This document shows positions 50,401-61,735 of a stretch of 64,000 nucleotides of DNA, piece by piece. Location of the stretch: NCBI RefSeq assembly GCF_032854445.1, contig NC_088302.1, positions 48,698,046 to 48,762,045 on the forward strand, given 5' to 3'. The DNA is from Liolophura sinensis (lineage: Eukaryota > Mollusca > Polyplacophora > Chitonida > Chitonidae). The position numbers were made by a program, and so were the translations under genes. The notes below the pieces were generated by a model that was given only the letters and a program-made list of their open reading frames with translations, ran no database searches and was not told the origin of the DNA. Position 1 is the first letter of the stretch. The number at the start of each line of letters is the position of its first letter.

Positions 50401-50953
50401 ATACCACCGATGCTTGACGAATTGGGTTTTATGTTCCAAGTTTGTTTGCAATGCTTGAATTACATGCGTACATGTTCTGACTAGTGGCTGTGAATTTCTT
50501 CTGAAGCTGTGATCAGCAGTGGTAAGAAGAATAACTGTCGACATCTGACACACGATGGAAGGGTTCAGTGTACTGACATTTAGGAATATCAGATCAGATC
50601 GCTCAGTGTATCCTATGCTGTTTCTTCAATACGGGTGTAGAAATTCAGATCACAACGTCCGATGTATCATTTCAAAGTTTGTTGAATCCGTGTCTTGAAA
50701 TTTCCGATTTTCATTCAAGGGTTGGTTTGCCTTGGAAACCAGGTAGTTAACCGAAATTACGACTGTTCAAATAGGCATCTAGGTGAAGCTCAATTGAACA
50801 ATTAGATACCAAATCTGAAGTTACAACCCAATGCTGTTTGGTTTCTATTTCGAGGACATCGGCTAAATTTTAGAAATGGTTGCCATATAAGTCAGATATT
50901 TAATCCAAAATTTTAAATAGGAATCTTGTTCATCTTTCAGTTCCAATTTAAAC
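44446..50953. other. Long stretch with no gene recognised
   Basis: More than 6 kb with no conserved open frame, RNA gene or repeat that I can name. Frames of up to 98 codons occur on both strands at about the rate expected by chance in this composition. Exons shorter than 50 codons would be missed by eye. Confidence 0.45.
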
Positions 50954-51095
50954 GTAATTAAAGACGCACAGCATAGAGAGAAACACCAAATTACCGACGT
51001 GTGATGTCTGGTTATCAGCCATACGTAACCGGTGAAATACGTTTTTTTTGTCAGTTTACCTCAGTGATGGTTTCATTCAAAGTCTCTATATGTAT
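50954..51095 (+). repeat. Family D dispersed repeat, copy 3
   Basis: GTAATTAAAGACGCACAGCA, TAGAGAGAAACACC, CGTAACCGGTGAAATACG, TTGTCAGTTTACCTCAGTGA and GGTTTCATTCAAAGTC match copy 1 in order over the whole length. Confidence 0.72.
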
Positions 51096-53929
51096 TGCGA
51101 TCTACGAGGAAACACAAATGGCATAATAAGGTGATTGCTTTTCGACAAAAGAAGGAAACTGTGTATTGACATCATACAGTCTTTAAAAGCCAAAAACTTC
51201 TAAGAAGTTGGTGTATTAATTAAAATTAATTTCGCTGATATTTGACATTCCAGTTGGCCTCATCTTATTACTTTTGATGGTAATCATTTTAAATGATTTC
51301 TATAATGTTTTCTCCCACTCATGGAAAATTGCTAAGTTAATTTGAAGGTCTTTTCCTGTCGAGTGAACAAAAGAAATAGGGTGAAGGTCACTGGTCTTTT
51401 CTAATGTATCCCCTCCTGATAACTTATCCTGCCTTGTTATAGTATGTTCAGCCGATTCTTATCGCTCCACGGGGGCTCCCAAGGGTTCTATCCGGGTCGT
51501 CCTGCCCTCCCGTAAATCTCACTGATGTCAAATTACTTGAAGCACTCAAAAACACATTTATATGGCGAGTTGTTTAATTGATGCGCAGTTCCATATTTCA
51601 AACCTGCAGCAATGACATCCAGTAACAAAGGAACGGTAACTGATTTCCCATGTCGCATTTTACAGTTTTATCCCCAGACGGAAGCAAGAACATTGACACC
51701 GATAGACGTAATATTCGAATTTATGGCGTACATTAAAGACGATAATGTCTTCCTACCAGAAATGATATTGCTGTCAATATGTCACACAACGCCTATACAA
51801 TGAAACACAAGCAATTTGTCTCTTTAGAATATCGGTGTGGATATACACATATAAAATTCGCAAAATGTCTGCAAATAAATTAAAATTTATATTATTGAGA
51901 TTCTGTTGTTTTAAGTTAATTTAAATAGTTTTAATACAAAACATTTAAATCACCTTAAATAATAAAAATATCAGCTTGGCTATTTTGGTTGTTGTTGTTA
52001 GGTATAGCATTTAGGTTTCGTATCACAGTAGAGCCATATTACTCGATGTGTCGTTGACTATGAGTTATGTATCTTATCCCGATATTTCCTTCCGACATCT
52101 CACTATAACTTATTTTGGAAACACTAGAATTTTGAGAAAATCAGCTGAACATATTAACTTAAGCAGATTGAAATTCTACTTAATTTATGTTAAATGTCCC
52201 TGCTCTGCTCTGTAGCTATGTGATAGTTCACATTAAATCATTTTGTTCTAGTCAACTTTCCGATTAGTATACACAAATTATATGGCCAGGGGCAATTTTT
52301 TCAATACTTACAATATATTACTTCCCATAAAAGTATATTCGAAATGTTCATATGTGTCACAACACGGGAAGTATTTTTGTATCATACTCAGACAAAATAT
52401 CCAGTATATACTAAAAATGTATGTGGTTATTTCAGTTTGTTTGTTTGAGACACTGCTAAATGCTGCACAAGCCTATCAAAATGATGACAATTTTCAAATA
52501 CTAGCGATATCAAAATCAAACATTGGATACTTATTAGCATGCTGTTATTTGCCTATAGTTCCTTAACGTTGGACATCACTTTGAACATATGCATGAAAAC
52601 GGTTTCTCTTTACAGAAGTGCTTACGCATTGGAGCACCATTTTTAAAGACACCTGATATGACACCCTCTCAGAGACATTATGGACTGACATCAGGTCAAC
52701 CATTGCTTACTTTATCACTTTATGTTGAAATAAATGCAGAAGAATTACCGATCTTCTTATGATTATGGCTGAACTCGTTAATGGGCCCAGGTCGTCCGTT
52801 ATAACTCTTCTAAGCCCATTACGTTTCTATCCTTTCACTGTGCTCACAAAACTGTACGTAAAATTCGAATATCACATATAGAGAAAATGTAGTTATAGCC
52901 GTGCATAGCGCTGCTGATTTGTTTGGTATTGTTAATACTTATAACCATATATGGCTTTGTCATTTACGGTAAATCTTATCCCATGAGTTTATGTCGTAAT
53001 GCCACTCAAATTGCTTCTACGGATGATAAGTTTCAAGACCTATGTGAGAATCACTGATTAGGATCCAATACCAAATGTGCGCCATTTTCAGGCATTTAGT
53101 GGCAGTTTTAAAGACTTGATGTTGTAAATAAAAATCTGTAGTGATTTGGACCATCTGCCTGTACAAGAGTGTGTATTTCGGTGACTTTGGAGGCACGGAA
53201 GAAAGTATTTGAAGAGACTTAGGAAAAAAATCTAAACTAACCAGAAACAAATATGTGTATTTAAAACCGTCCTCCTCAATTAACACTTTGACTATAACAG
53301 AAAATGTAACACCGTAATCGTAACACGCTATAAAAAGTTAGAAGCTAGAAGTTTAAGAAAAATTGCACATCAATGGTAATTTCAATGAAAAACCATGTAG
53401 AACTTCATGTACGTTAACATGTAAGATTTATATACGATAAGACTTTTTAGCAACTCAGTGATATAGTGTCAAGATTGCTTGCTATACATCATTTTGTCTG
53501 AAGTTCTACATACAAATAACTTTGCAAGTTTCACTCAGTATAATATTATACCAACGTGAATTTCACACACTTTCTAAAGCCGCTGACAGATAAAATATCT
53601 ATTTTCTAACATAAATAAACGTACGTCGTGAATAAAATTGTAAAAAAAAAAACTGCTTTAACTTATGACTTTATAGGAGACAGGAATGACATTTATACTC
53701 TGAATTCTCCTCAGTTATCGTGGAACTTATTACTGTAGATGTACTTCATGCCTGCCAGTTGATATATAGGCCTACACACATATATACATGTTGAATGTAT
53801 ACTTCTGTTGAGTATAAATAACTTCTCCCTATTTAAGGGCTATTGGAACAATTCCCACACAAGTACTCGGAGGATTTGGATTCTCCAACATAGGGATTTC
53901 ATCCGAACGACACTAAATTCCCTTCACGA
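51096..53929. other. No gene recognised
   Basis: AT-rich non-coding. No supportable element. Confidence 0.45.
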
Positions 53930-53944
53930 AGCACCCAGAAACCT

Positions 53945-53996
53945 GGCCATTGGTTTGGAGACGTTTGTCAGGAACCCTGCAAAGGTCGGTGGTTTT
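53945..53996 (+). mobile_element. SINE core fragment
   Basis: GAGACGTTTGTCAGGAACCC followed by TGCAAAGGTCGGTGG matches the central segment of the diverged SINE at 55440-55665 (GACGTTTATCAGGAACCCTG, CAAATGTCGGCTG). Only the core is recognisable. Confidence 0.5.
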
Positions 53997-54749
53997 TTTA
54001 TTTAGAAAATTTCTTCGGGAATATAAACAAGTCAAACCTTGATATTGTAAATGTCACTTATTACACCAGCAATGTAGGTTTCTGCTAATCACATTTCGAT
54101 TTGAAGTATATACTTCAATATTTAATGTATACATTCTACTTTAATGACAAAATATTGTCTTCATTCACGTTTACGATCAGCCCCATTTATGTATTTCACC
54201 TTTCTTTGTCAGAAGAGCTACGAGTGCTGTTATTGACTGTCTGTGTTATGATCTGAATATTTCCTTAGATCACTACATTTTTCAAGTAGGACTACAGCAC
54301 AATCCTTAGACTCAAATCTAGTGCTAAAGATGGGTGTCGTCTGCATTTTTAATTTGTGACGTCATCCGACCCACGATTCCGCTTCACAGCTGTAGTCTGT
54401 GACTTCAACGACCAATTTTTTTCACTCAACCAATATGACTTAAAATTCGGCCAGTATCACTCGGCCAGAATCACTTGGCCAACATTTGCATCTGTGTTTT
54501 AGAAAGGCGCACTGAATTTAATCGGGTGATAACGTGCTCAGTTATTAATTAACTTTGCGCTGGCAACGGTCCTTTGGAATGAATGAATGAATGAGTATGG
54601 CTTAATGCAACGATATATGGCAATATCTCAGCCATATCGACGGTACTTTGACGAGAGAGAACATACAACATGCATGTCTTAATAATATCATGTGTTGAAA
54701 ACATAACATCATCTACATGTTCTGGTGGTTAATCACAACGCATTCCTCG
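53997..54749. other. No gene recognised
   Basis: Non-coding. A string GGCTTAATGCAACGATATATGGCAATATCTCAGCC after a (GAAT)n tract at about 54577-54650 looks like part of a dispersed repeat, but no second copy occurs in the window. Confidence 0.4.
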
Positions 54750-55064
54750 TCAGTCTAGCACATTCCATTCTGCCGAACTAATCCCACGGATCCTTGATAA
54801 TTGTCTAGTGCTGAATCCAAGGGCTCTGTGAGTAAAATGACTTGGACCGAGGCCTGTCCACGGGGACAACACGAAGACGAGGGTGGGGTCAAAGCTGTAT
54901 ACATTAGTGCCTGTGTCGAAACCTCCCCAGCTGGGGTTGTAAATGGGCACTTCCATCAATGTGGTGGTATTTGGTGATTGATATATCATTTGTAAGAGAT
55001 CAATGCTCTCTCCGCAATGCTGCTCACCACCGAAGATACCTCTCTCCAAGCAGATTAACAAGAA
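54750..55064 (-). other. Coding-looking segment, possible terminal exon, unassigned
   Basis: On the minus strand about 103 codons are open to a TGA at 54752-54750. The text is coding-like (LMEVPIYNPSWGGFDTGTNV, then PTLVFVLSPWTGLGPSHF): balanced composition, aromatic and Gly/Pro residues spread as in a folded domain, and less AT-rich than its flanks. A pyrimidine-rich stretch precedes it near 55070, but the acceptor AG is not certain. No family recognised. It may be a last exon or a decayed gene. Confidence 0.3.
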
Positions 55065-55439
55065 ATGGCTACGAGATTTTTAAAAAAGGGGATACATTCC
55101 CGTGACAGTTGGGACACTGGGGAACACTCTATTCATATGTATATCTATACAGACACAAATGTACTATATTTCGTTTTTAGTCTGTAATTGTGATGTTGGC
55201 GAGGTATGAATAATAGTGAACTGACGATCCCCTTGAGGGGTCATCATAAGGCCAGCCTTCTCAACTCATTCATGGCTGTCGAACAAATCTCGGAGGTACA
55301 TGAGCTGGGTGAGAATGATCAAATTCATACAATTCATATCCATAAAAGGATTATTGATTACGATATTGTGTTCGCTTATGCCTTGGCCTGAATGATTTAA
55401 GTCATTTAAATTTCAAATTTTTTCTATGAGCCTATTTTT
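55065..55439. other. No gene recognised
   Basis: Spacer with no identified feature. Confidence 0.5.
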
Positions 55440-55665
55440 ACTTTTATCTATTTATTTATTTGTATATTTATTTGACTGGTCTCTAATGTCGTACTCTAGA
55501 ATATTTGCACTTGATCGCAGACAGGTTAATGGATGAAGGAAATCGCGTAAACAGCCGACATTTGCAGGGTTCCTGATAAACGTCATGGTAGCTTGAGCTG
55601 GATTCGAACATGGGACTTCAATGGTCAAGCGTCTGATGGTCCCAGCGAGCCAGCCCCTCAATAAT
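55440..55665 (-). mobile_element. Diverged tRNA-derived SINE related to SINE-A
   Basis: Read on the minus strand: tRNA-like head with GGCTGGCTCGCTGGGACC (A-box side) and a textbook B box TGTTCGAATCC, a core GACGTTTATCAGGAACCCTG, then GAGTACGACATTAGAGACC and tail CAGTCAAATAAATA with further AAATAAATA. The core parallels CAGGAACCTGCGGATGGTCG of SINE-A and the tail parallels GAGTACGGCGTAAAACACC plus CAATCAAATAAATA, so it is a distant member or sister family. Confidence 0.72.
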
Positions 55666-56820
55666 TTGAGCCAATGAGGTCCTGTTACACCGTGTTTTGT
55701 AATAATACACAAGTAATGCAACGCTCGTCGTTTAATGTAATAAAAAATCCTGGTAATGTATAATATCGCCCCTTTACAAAAAGACAGGCAAACAGACAGA
55801 CAGATAAACACCGAAGGGGCTAATGTCAAGAGACTTTTTCGGTGTTATTGCTTTGGTCATATTGAAAGCCTATTTCTTCAATGTACGAAATGAACTTACC
55901 AAATGTCTAGGGTTTCTGTCGAGCACTGCCCTGATCCCCATTTGAAATAACTTTAAGAGACACACAGATGCCTTCAAACACCTCAAAGCATAAAATATTT
56001 ATAATGGCATAATGTATCAATTATTTACCACAAAGGTCGCTTGAAAAGAAGGCCTACCAGTTACATTACCCGGAAATTTTATAACAGAACTTGGATATTG
56101 GTTTTATTACATCACGCGGTAAATTGTTTTACGTTACTGGGTGATTATCACATTTCACGAAATTTTTATTACGTTACACGATTTTATTATTACATAATAG
56201 GGTGTAACAGGGCTCCATCTTGACATTCAATGTCACTGTAATACCATCGCAAAAGGCAGTGCGGAAGAAACAAAAAGATGGTTTTCAATGTTTTCCATTA
56301 ATGTATCTATATATAAAAAGACTACTGTGGTTTTTGAGAGTGCAGATAATTCAATTTATTCTGGACTTTCCGGATAAAGTGAAAACGCCATGGACTATGC
56401 GATGAAGGGTCACAGCTCTACTGGCGGCTATCACCTCCCCTTGTTTGCGCCCTTGGCTAGAATCATCTGTGCTCTTTCCTAATACAATTCCTTTTTTTTC
56501 GGAACGCATTTTTTTCTCCTCCCCTGATTTTGTTTTATATTTAGAAGTCCATGTTAAGATCGCCCAAGGTTTACACGATTTTTTTATGACTGGGTAAATT
56601 GTGCTTGAAATCATAGAACAACCAACTGGATTACCCGTAAATCAAGTAACGTTTAGTCTTAATCCTAAAACATTAACAGTGTACACAAAACTTTAGTCTT
56701 GTGAGCGAGGCCATGATGTACATATTTTTTACGACCCAAACTGTCTGTATTATGAAGAGATGGCTTGTTCGAAATACACGACAGTTTAGCCGCACAAAAA
56801 AGTAACCAAAACCAGCAGAT
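55666..56820. other. No gene recognised
   Basis: Non-coding on inspection. Frames up to 87 codons lack known domains. Confidence 0.45.
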
Positions 56821-56841
56821 TTTATTTTACAACAGTTTATT
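56821..56841 (-). terminator. Two possible poly(A) signals, minus strand
   Basis: AATAAA reads on the minus strand at 56841-56836 and again at 56826-56821. They would end a transcript started at the heat-shock-like promoter near 57.3 kb, about 430 bases downstream. Confidence 0.3.
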
Positions 56842-56942
56842 AGGTTTAACAAGAACAGATAACTAGACTTTTACAAATACTAAAGTACTTAAGTTTAACA
56901 AGAAAGGATAGCAGTATCTATACAAATACTAAAGTACTTACA
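56842..56942. repeat. Two direct copies of ~50 bp
   Basis: AGGTTTAACAAGAACAGATA...ACAAATACTAAAGTACTTA (56842-56891) is followed by a diverged copy AGTTTAACAAGAAAGGATAG...ACAAATACTAAAGTACTTA (to 56940). On the minus strand the second copy presents GTAAGT (56941-56936), a 5' splice-site consensus. Confidence 0.7.
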
Positions 56943-57260
56943 TGTACAACGGTGTCAAGTCCCAACGGACGCATATACTACACAATGCTTACAAATTGCA
57001 CAGAGGCAATATTCATAAGGGGGAAAATCCACAGTATAACTGAGTGTATGACGAAATATACACAAAATTCCACAGACCGGGTCCGTGTACTAATAAGCAC
57101 TGTGTACACAAGAACACAAATTAAATTTACAAGTTCAGATTGAACAAGTGCTCGGTGGAGATATGATATAACAAAGCCAGGGGCTATAAAGACACCTAAA
57201 TTCAGCACAAAAGGCCTACTAAAGTAATACACAGCGAAAGCATCCAAAACTCTCAATAAT

Positions 57261-57390
57261 TCTCCTTTCTCCCCGTTTGACCTGCTTTTATAGGTTTTAT
57301 ATAGACTGGGGGAATTTTCTAGAATAAGAAAATTCTTCAACACTTGTTGTAAACAAACAGGCCCCGAACTGAGCGTATTCTGGAACATTC
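57261..57390 (-). promoter_or_regulatory. Heat-shock-type promoter signature (HSEs plus TATA)
   Basis: On the minus strand, in order: a distal heat shock element with three perfect alternating units (TTCTGGAACATTC, 57378-57390, shown as plus strand), a proximal element with three perfect units (GAATTTTCTAGAA, 57312-57324) plus GAAAATTC at 57328-57335, then TATATAAAA (57303-57295) and TATAAAAG (57292-57285). In known heat-shock promoters HSF trimers bind such nGAAn arrays close to a TATA box. Transcription would start near 57260 and run leftward. No heat-shock protein frame follows; the first ATG opens only 13 codons. Confidence 0.5.
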
Positions 57391-57782
57391 TAAAACAGAG
57401 GCAGACAGCAGGCCCTGAATTCAGCATATGTAAACAGTGTTAAGCTAAATTTAGAAGCTGACGGCAGTTGTGCACATAACAATATAGGGTTGTGCACTTT
57501 CCAACATAGTCAGTTGGGAAATAAAGCGCCTCTTACTGATTCAATTCTTGTTTTATGCTGTACACGTATTATTTCATTTATAGCGCCAGGTAGTATCGGT
57601 AGTATCTGGAAGAAACTGCCGTATAGAAATGCCAATGTACCGTAATGTTTATATTGTGGATTAGACCTGCGAAGTAGAGGGCATAACTTATTTGTCAGTC
57701 AGGCCAATCGTGAATTATTTACAGGTCATTCTACATTAAAATGTAGCTATGTACTCTCTATATCAAAACATATGTTGATTTA
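57391..57782. other. No gene recognised
   Basis: Flank of the heat-shock-like signature. Nothing further identified. Confidence 0.45.
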
Positions 57783-57998
57783 TTTATTTATTTATTTATT
57801 TATTTAATTGGTGCTTTACGCCGTAATCAATAATATTTCACTTGTACGACGGAGGCCAGCATTATGGTGGGTGGAAACCGGGCAGAGCCCGGGGTAAACC
57901 CACGACCATCCGCAGGTTCCTGAAAGACCTTCCCACATACGGCCGGAGAGGAAGCCAGCATGAGCTGGACTCGAACTCACAGCGACCGCATTGACATA
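57779..57998 (-). mobile_element. SINE-A copy lacking the 5' head
   Basis: Plus strand begins with (TTTA)n, then GGTGCTTTACGCCGTAATCA, GGCCAGCATTATGGTGGGTG, AACCGGGCAGAGCCCGGGG, CATCCGCAGGTTCCTG, CATACGGCCGGAGAGGAAGC and CTGGACTCGAACTCACAGCG. The B box is kept (reverse complement GAGTTCGAGTCC), but the A-box end is gone. A good-quality, probably young copy. Confidence 0.88.
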
Positions 57999-58549
57999 TG
58001 TTGAAGTCTAAAGGATATCAGTACAAGATAAATCTACATTCTCCTTCTGCAAGTCCTGGAGAGCAGGTGATAGTTTAACATCAACGTTAATGAGTTCACA
58101 ATGTGCACAAAATTCTGATTTCAAAGTATGGTTTGATTTGGTTTTTATTCCATTGCATGTTCATAACAGAAAACGAACATCATATCTTCATAATTTGTTT
58201 TATTTTGAAGAAAATGCCTTTCCCATGTTTGCCTTGTCTTAATTAGTACGGAATCGAGGGAGAGGTGTCTAGTTTTAATATTTATATTGTTTTTGGACAG
58301 TGCAAACAAAGGAATAACAATGTATTCCGCCAACGCGAATTTTCTCAAACTTTGCCAATCCATCAAGATGGTGATATTTGGAATAATACTTTTTGACTGG
58401 CCACTATCGGGACATATTTATTGCCACAGTTTAGAGCACAGGTTGTGTTGTACAGTTCAGGCCTCTAACATAATATGAGAACAAGCTTTACAATGGAGTG
58501 GATAAGTGGATAACGCTGGCTAAAATGCAATATAAGAACATAATAAAAA
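57999..58549. other. No gene recognised
   Basis: Short open frames only; no element. Confidence 0.5.
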
Positions 58550-58690
58550 AACGTTGAGCATAGAGAGTAAAAACAGAACAGCGAAGAGAATGTGATAACT
58601 GACAAAGGGTCACACGTATAACCGGTGAAATATGGCCACTTGTCAGTTTTCCTAAGTAAGGGTTTTATTCTAACTGTTGATGTCAATGCT
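58550..58690 (+). repeat. Family D dispersed repeat, copy 4
   Basis: GAGCATAGAGAGTAAAAAC, GTCACACGTATAACCGGTGA, ACTTGTCAGTTTTCCTAAG and GGGTTTTATTCTAACTGTTG match the other copies in order. Confidence 0.72.
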
Positions 58691-58851
58691 TAAAGTAAAT
58701 GAAAGCTATACTATGAAGTAAGGTTCATCATACAAACAACTGAAAACTATGCGTAAAAATACTTTCATTTATTGTTTCAGAAAATTTTTAAGGTTGAAAA
58801 ACCTTAAAGGCATTCAAATATCGGAATAGTAAGGTAGGCTTTATGAGCCAT

Positions 58852-59050
58852 ATTGACGGTAGTTAGGAACTCTGAGGTCACATCATTTTTTCCTAATGTT
58901 CACCAGAAGGAAGCAATTCTTGGATCAGTTGTTTCATCAGTAGTCTTTTAATCATGGGTAAAGGAGTTATTTTAACATGCAGTGTCGTGAATGGAGTTGG
59001 AAGAACTTCGTATGACGTCAGAGTTCCTAAACTCTGATCAGTCCACCGTA
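58852..59050. mobile_element. Possible small inverted-repeat element (MITE-like)
   Basis: GTTAGGAACTCTGAGGTCA at about 58862-58880 is mirrored by TGACGTCAGAGTTCCTAAAC at about 59013-59032. Further out, GACGGT (left) and ACCGT (right) also pair after a short unmatched piece. The span is about 200 bases with no coding capacity. Target duplications were not established. Confidence 0.4.
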
Positions 59051-61188
59051 GAATTTATATGTTTGAACGCCATTAACTCTCTTTACAAAAATGAAAAAAA
59101 AATAAATGAAAATACATTTATGCATAGTTTTAAGTGGTCTATTTAATGATGCCTAGTTCGATTTTTAGAGGTCTTTTCCTTTAAATGGTAGCAAATTACA
59201 CGCCCGTAGCACCGTAGCTTTCGCAGAACTATGTTTATAACGTCCTTTCAGAAACTGTTTATAACGTCCTTATCTTTTTTGCACAGATTTTGTCCCTGTC
59301 AAAATAAAATTTAAAAAAAACCCCGATGGGCTAAGTCCAACTATTCAGTACTTATAATACATCATTGCCTGTTTACAACTGGAGTCGTAAGCTCCTTATG
59401 AAGGTCCCTTGCCTTGAAAAACGCTAATCTTTAAGTTCTTGGGCATACTGGACGGTCCATATATGGTAACACAATAAATCCAGTCTGGAACTCAAACACT
59501 GTATGGTGTTCACCTCTTTACTTCACTAGAAATAGCTCAGTGGAAATTAAAGCGTGATAAGGAGACTTGTTATGGTATCCTCCACGATATATCAAAGGGG
59601 AGTTCATTCGCCAGATGTTACCCTCATAGACGGGTTTGTCTCCATAAACACTTACTCGATTTGAACGTGCAATACATTACACTCTCATGATATACGCCCG
59701 AACATTTATTTCACGTCCTAAATGATTGGTGTTTACATTTTTACATGAACCTGCCATTTGTGGGCCTCTTTACTTACCATAAAATTAGAGACCGGGAAAC
59801 GTGTTATCTGCAGGTAACGGTTCACTCCAAATATAATTTGATAAATTTGAATTTAATAATGCTGGAATGTATTCATATGATAACATAATATTGTGTCATA
59901 TTCAACATAGTACGCTCTGTTCAAGTCTAGTGTGCTTTTATCACAGCTTAAAAACCTACAAGAAAGCAATATGCACGGAGAGAAAACGACGTTTAATATT
60001 GTAACAATATCTGTCATATGGTGGCATATCTCTCTTAGAGGAAGGCACCTGTCTTCAACCAAATCTCGACGGCACAAAACTTCATCTCTAAATTTAAAAA
60101 GGACTATAACGTGCAAGAAAGCCGGCCAGGGGAAAGCCAAAATGATGAGAAAGATCAAGCCTCGAAGAGAAGACGATAGAAGCGAATTCAGTATTCACAT
60201 TGTGTTTTTTTTCTCTTGTTAATGGACAACCTTTACCAAGGTTACGTCAAGGCGTGTGAATATCTAAAACGAAAAGGAAAACGTCGACGCCTTATTACAA
60301 ACCTCACATCAGTTTTAAGGTGTGTGGAGTATTGGGAATTTACGCAAGTAATGTTTCATTATACAGAAAGAGCTCCATGCAGTTTACTTAACAGATAGCT
60401 TGATAGTTGTGACAGGTTTCTTGTTCAACATGAAATTATTCCAACCTTGCATTTCCGTATCTGTGGCTTGGTTAAGGTAAATTAGACATAACCAATTGTT
60501 GATTGCATCCTGCAGCAAAATCTGGAGATAATCTTATACGTAGTAGAACCTTCCACCCAGTCCTTTTGATCAAATCTCATTAAAAGAAGTTAAAATTATT
60601 CGACAAGTCATCTTACGTAAAGCCACTTACAGTGCTGGCAGGCTTCCAACACGCAACTTGACTGGCCAAGGGTCTGTGCAGCGAAAAAGGTGCCACTAAG
60701 AGACCATTCTTGCAATAAATCAGCTCCCTGATTGATTGTTTTCGTTCCGCACTTGACATTTTTCTGCTAATATACACCGCAAGTCTTTAAGAGACTATTT
60801 CTATGTCACCAGTATAGGCTCATTTACTTTTGTTATATCATCAATTATTTTTGACCAAGTGATAACTGGTCAACCCTTGAGATAAGGTAATCTATACTCC
60901 CGACCCCTGATATACGCTACAACAGAGTGCCCAAAGCGGAAGACATCCTGTCGTGAGGTGGCCTTTGGCTTGACCCGATGATTGATTGGATGCGGAGTCA
61001 TTTCAAATACCATTGTCATGTATCGAGAATAGCTGCTTGAATTTCCACCCTCGCTGTCAGATTTGCAGGAACAATGCACGATGAGTAAAATGAGCCTTTC
61101 TGGGTCTGTTTTTTGTGTACTACAGGCAACGAACTGTACCTTTAATGTTGCATATATTTGTCGGATATCTGGTAGTAAACTGGGATAA
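59051..61188. other. No gene recognised
   Basis: Non-coding on inspection. The pair of overlapping open frames at 59.85-60.22 kb (96 and 101 codons, opposite strands) has no known domain. Confidence 0.4.
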
Positions 61189-61338
61189 GTCTCCCAGCAA
61201 CCTGCGGATGGTCGTGGGTTTCCCCCGGGCTCTGCCCGGTTTCCTCCCACCATAATGCTGGCCGCTGTCGTATATGGGAAATATTCTTGAGTACGGTGTA
61301 AAACACCAATCAAATAAATCAATAAATAAATTAAAAAA
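61189..61338 (+). mobile_element. SINE-A 3' fragment, well preserved
   Basis: AACCTGCGGATGGTCGTGGG, TTTCCCCCGGGCTCTGCCCG, CTCCCACCATAATGCTGGCC, GAGTACGGTGTAAAACACC and CAATCAAATAAATCAATAAA match the reference with few changes. A long minus-strand frame crosses it by chance. Confidence 0.9.
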
Positions 61339-61387
61339 CTGAGATCAGCTAGTCGTTGTCTGCTCCATCCCTCTTTACCAAATTACC

Positions 61388-61735
61388 GGCTCCGATACCA
61401 CAGTTGGCAGAGCGTCCGCTTCGGGAGCGGTAGATCCAGGGTCAATCCTGGGTCGAGTAACACCTAAGACCTTAAAAGAAGAAGTTGTAACTTCTTTGCT
61501 TGGCGTTAAGCATGAAGGGGATACAGTAACAACTGGTTGATCCGTATCAGCATAATGGCCCGGAAGGGGCGGCTTATTTGCCTTTGGTCAGTCGTCTCAA
61601 TGAAGCAGCACTAGATAAAAGAGCGGTGGAAATCCGCCCTGCAACAAGGAAGCACATGACATGCACTCTAAGGATTCCTTCGTCGTCATATTCCTCGGCA
61701 TAAGTACGAGGTCCCAAGCACCCACTCAATCTTTC
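61388..61735 (+). mobile_element. SINE-B copy, near full-length
   Basis: The plus-strand copy shows the tRNA-like head clearly: CCACAGTTGGCAGAGCGTCC (A box), then GGGAGCGGTAGATCCAGGGT and CAATCCTGG (B box). It continues with GTAACACCTAAGACC, GAAGTTGTAACTTC, GGAAATCCGCCCTGCAACAA and GGATTCCTTCGTCGTCATAT, ending in TAAGTACGAGGTCCCAAGCA and CCCACTC. Head and 3' end are both present. It lies 50 bases after a SINE-A tail. Confidence 0.85.

Noticed and set aside
54577-54660. Dispersed repeat beginning with (GAAT)n and GGCTTAATGCAACG
   Set aside because: Looks repeat-like but has no second copy in this window, so it cannot be supported here.
56978-57427. 149-codon open frame, minus strand
   Set aside because: Runs through the heat-shock elements and TATA boxes and would start upstream of the predicted transcription start; low-complexity hydrophobic text with no domain.
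60870-61322. 150-codon open frame, minus strand
   Set aside because: Begins inside a SINE-A copy and has no recognisable protein family.
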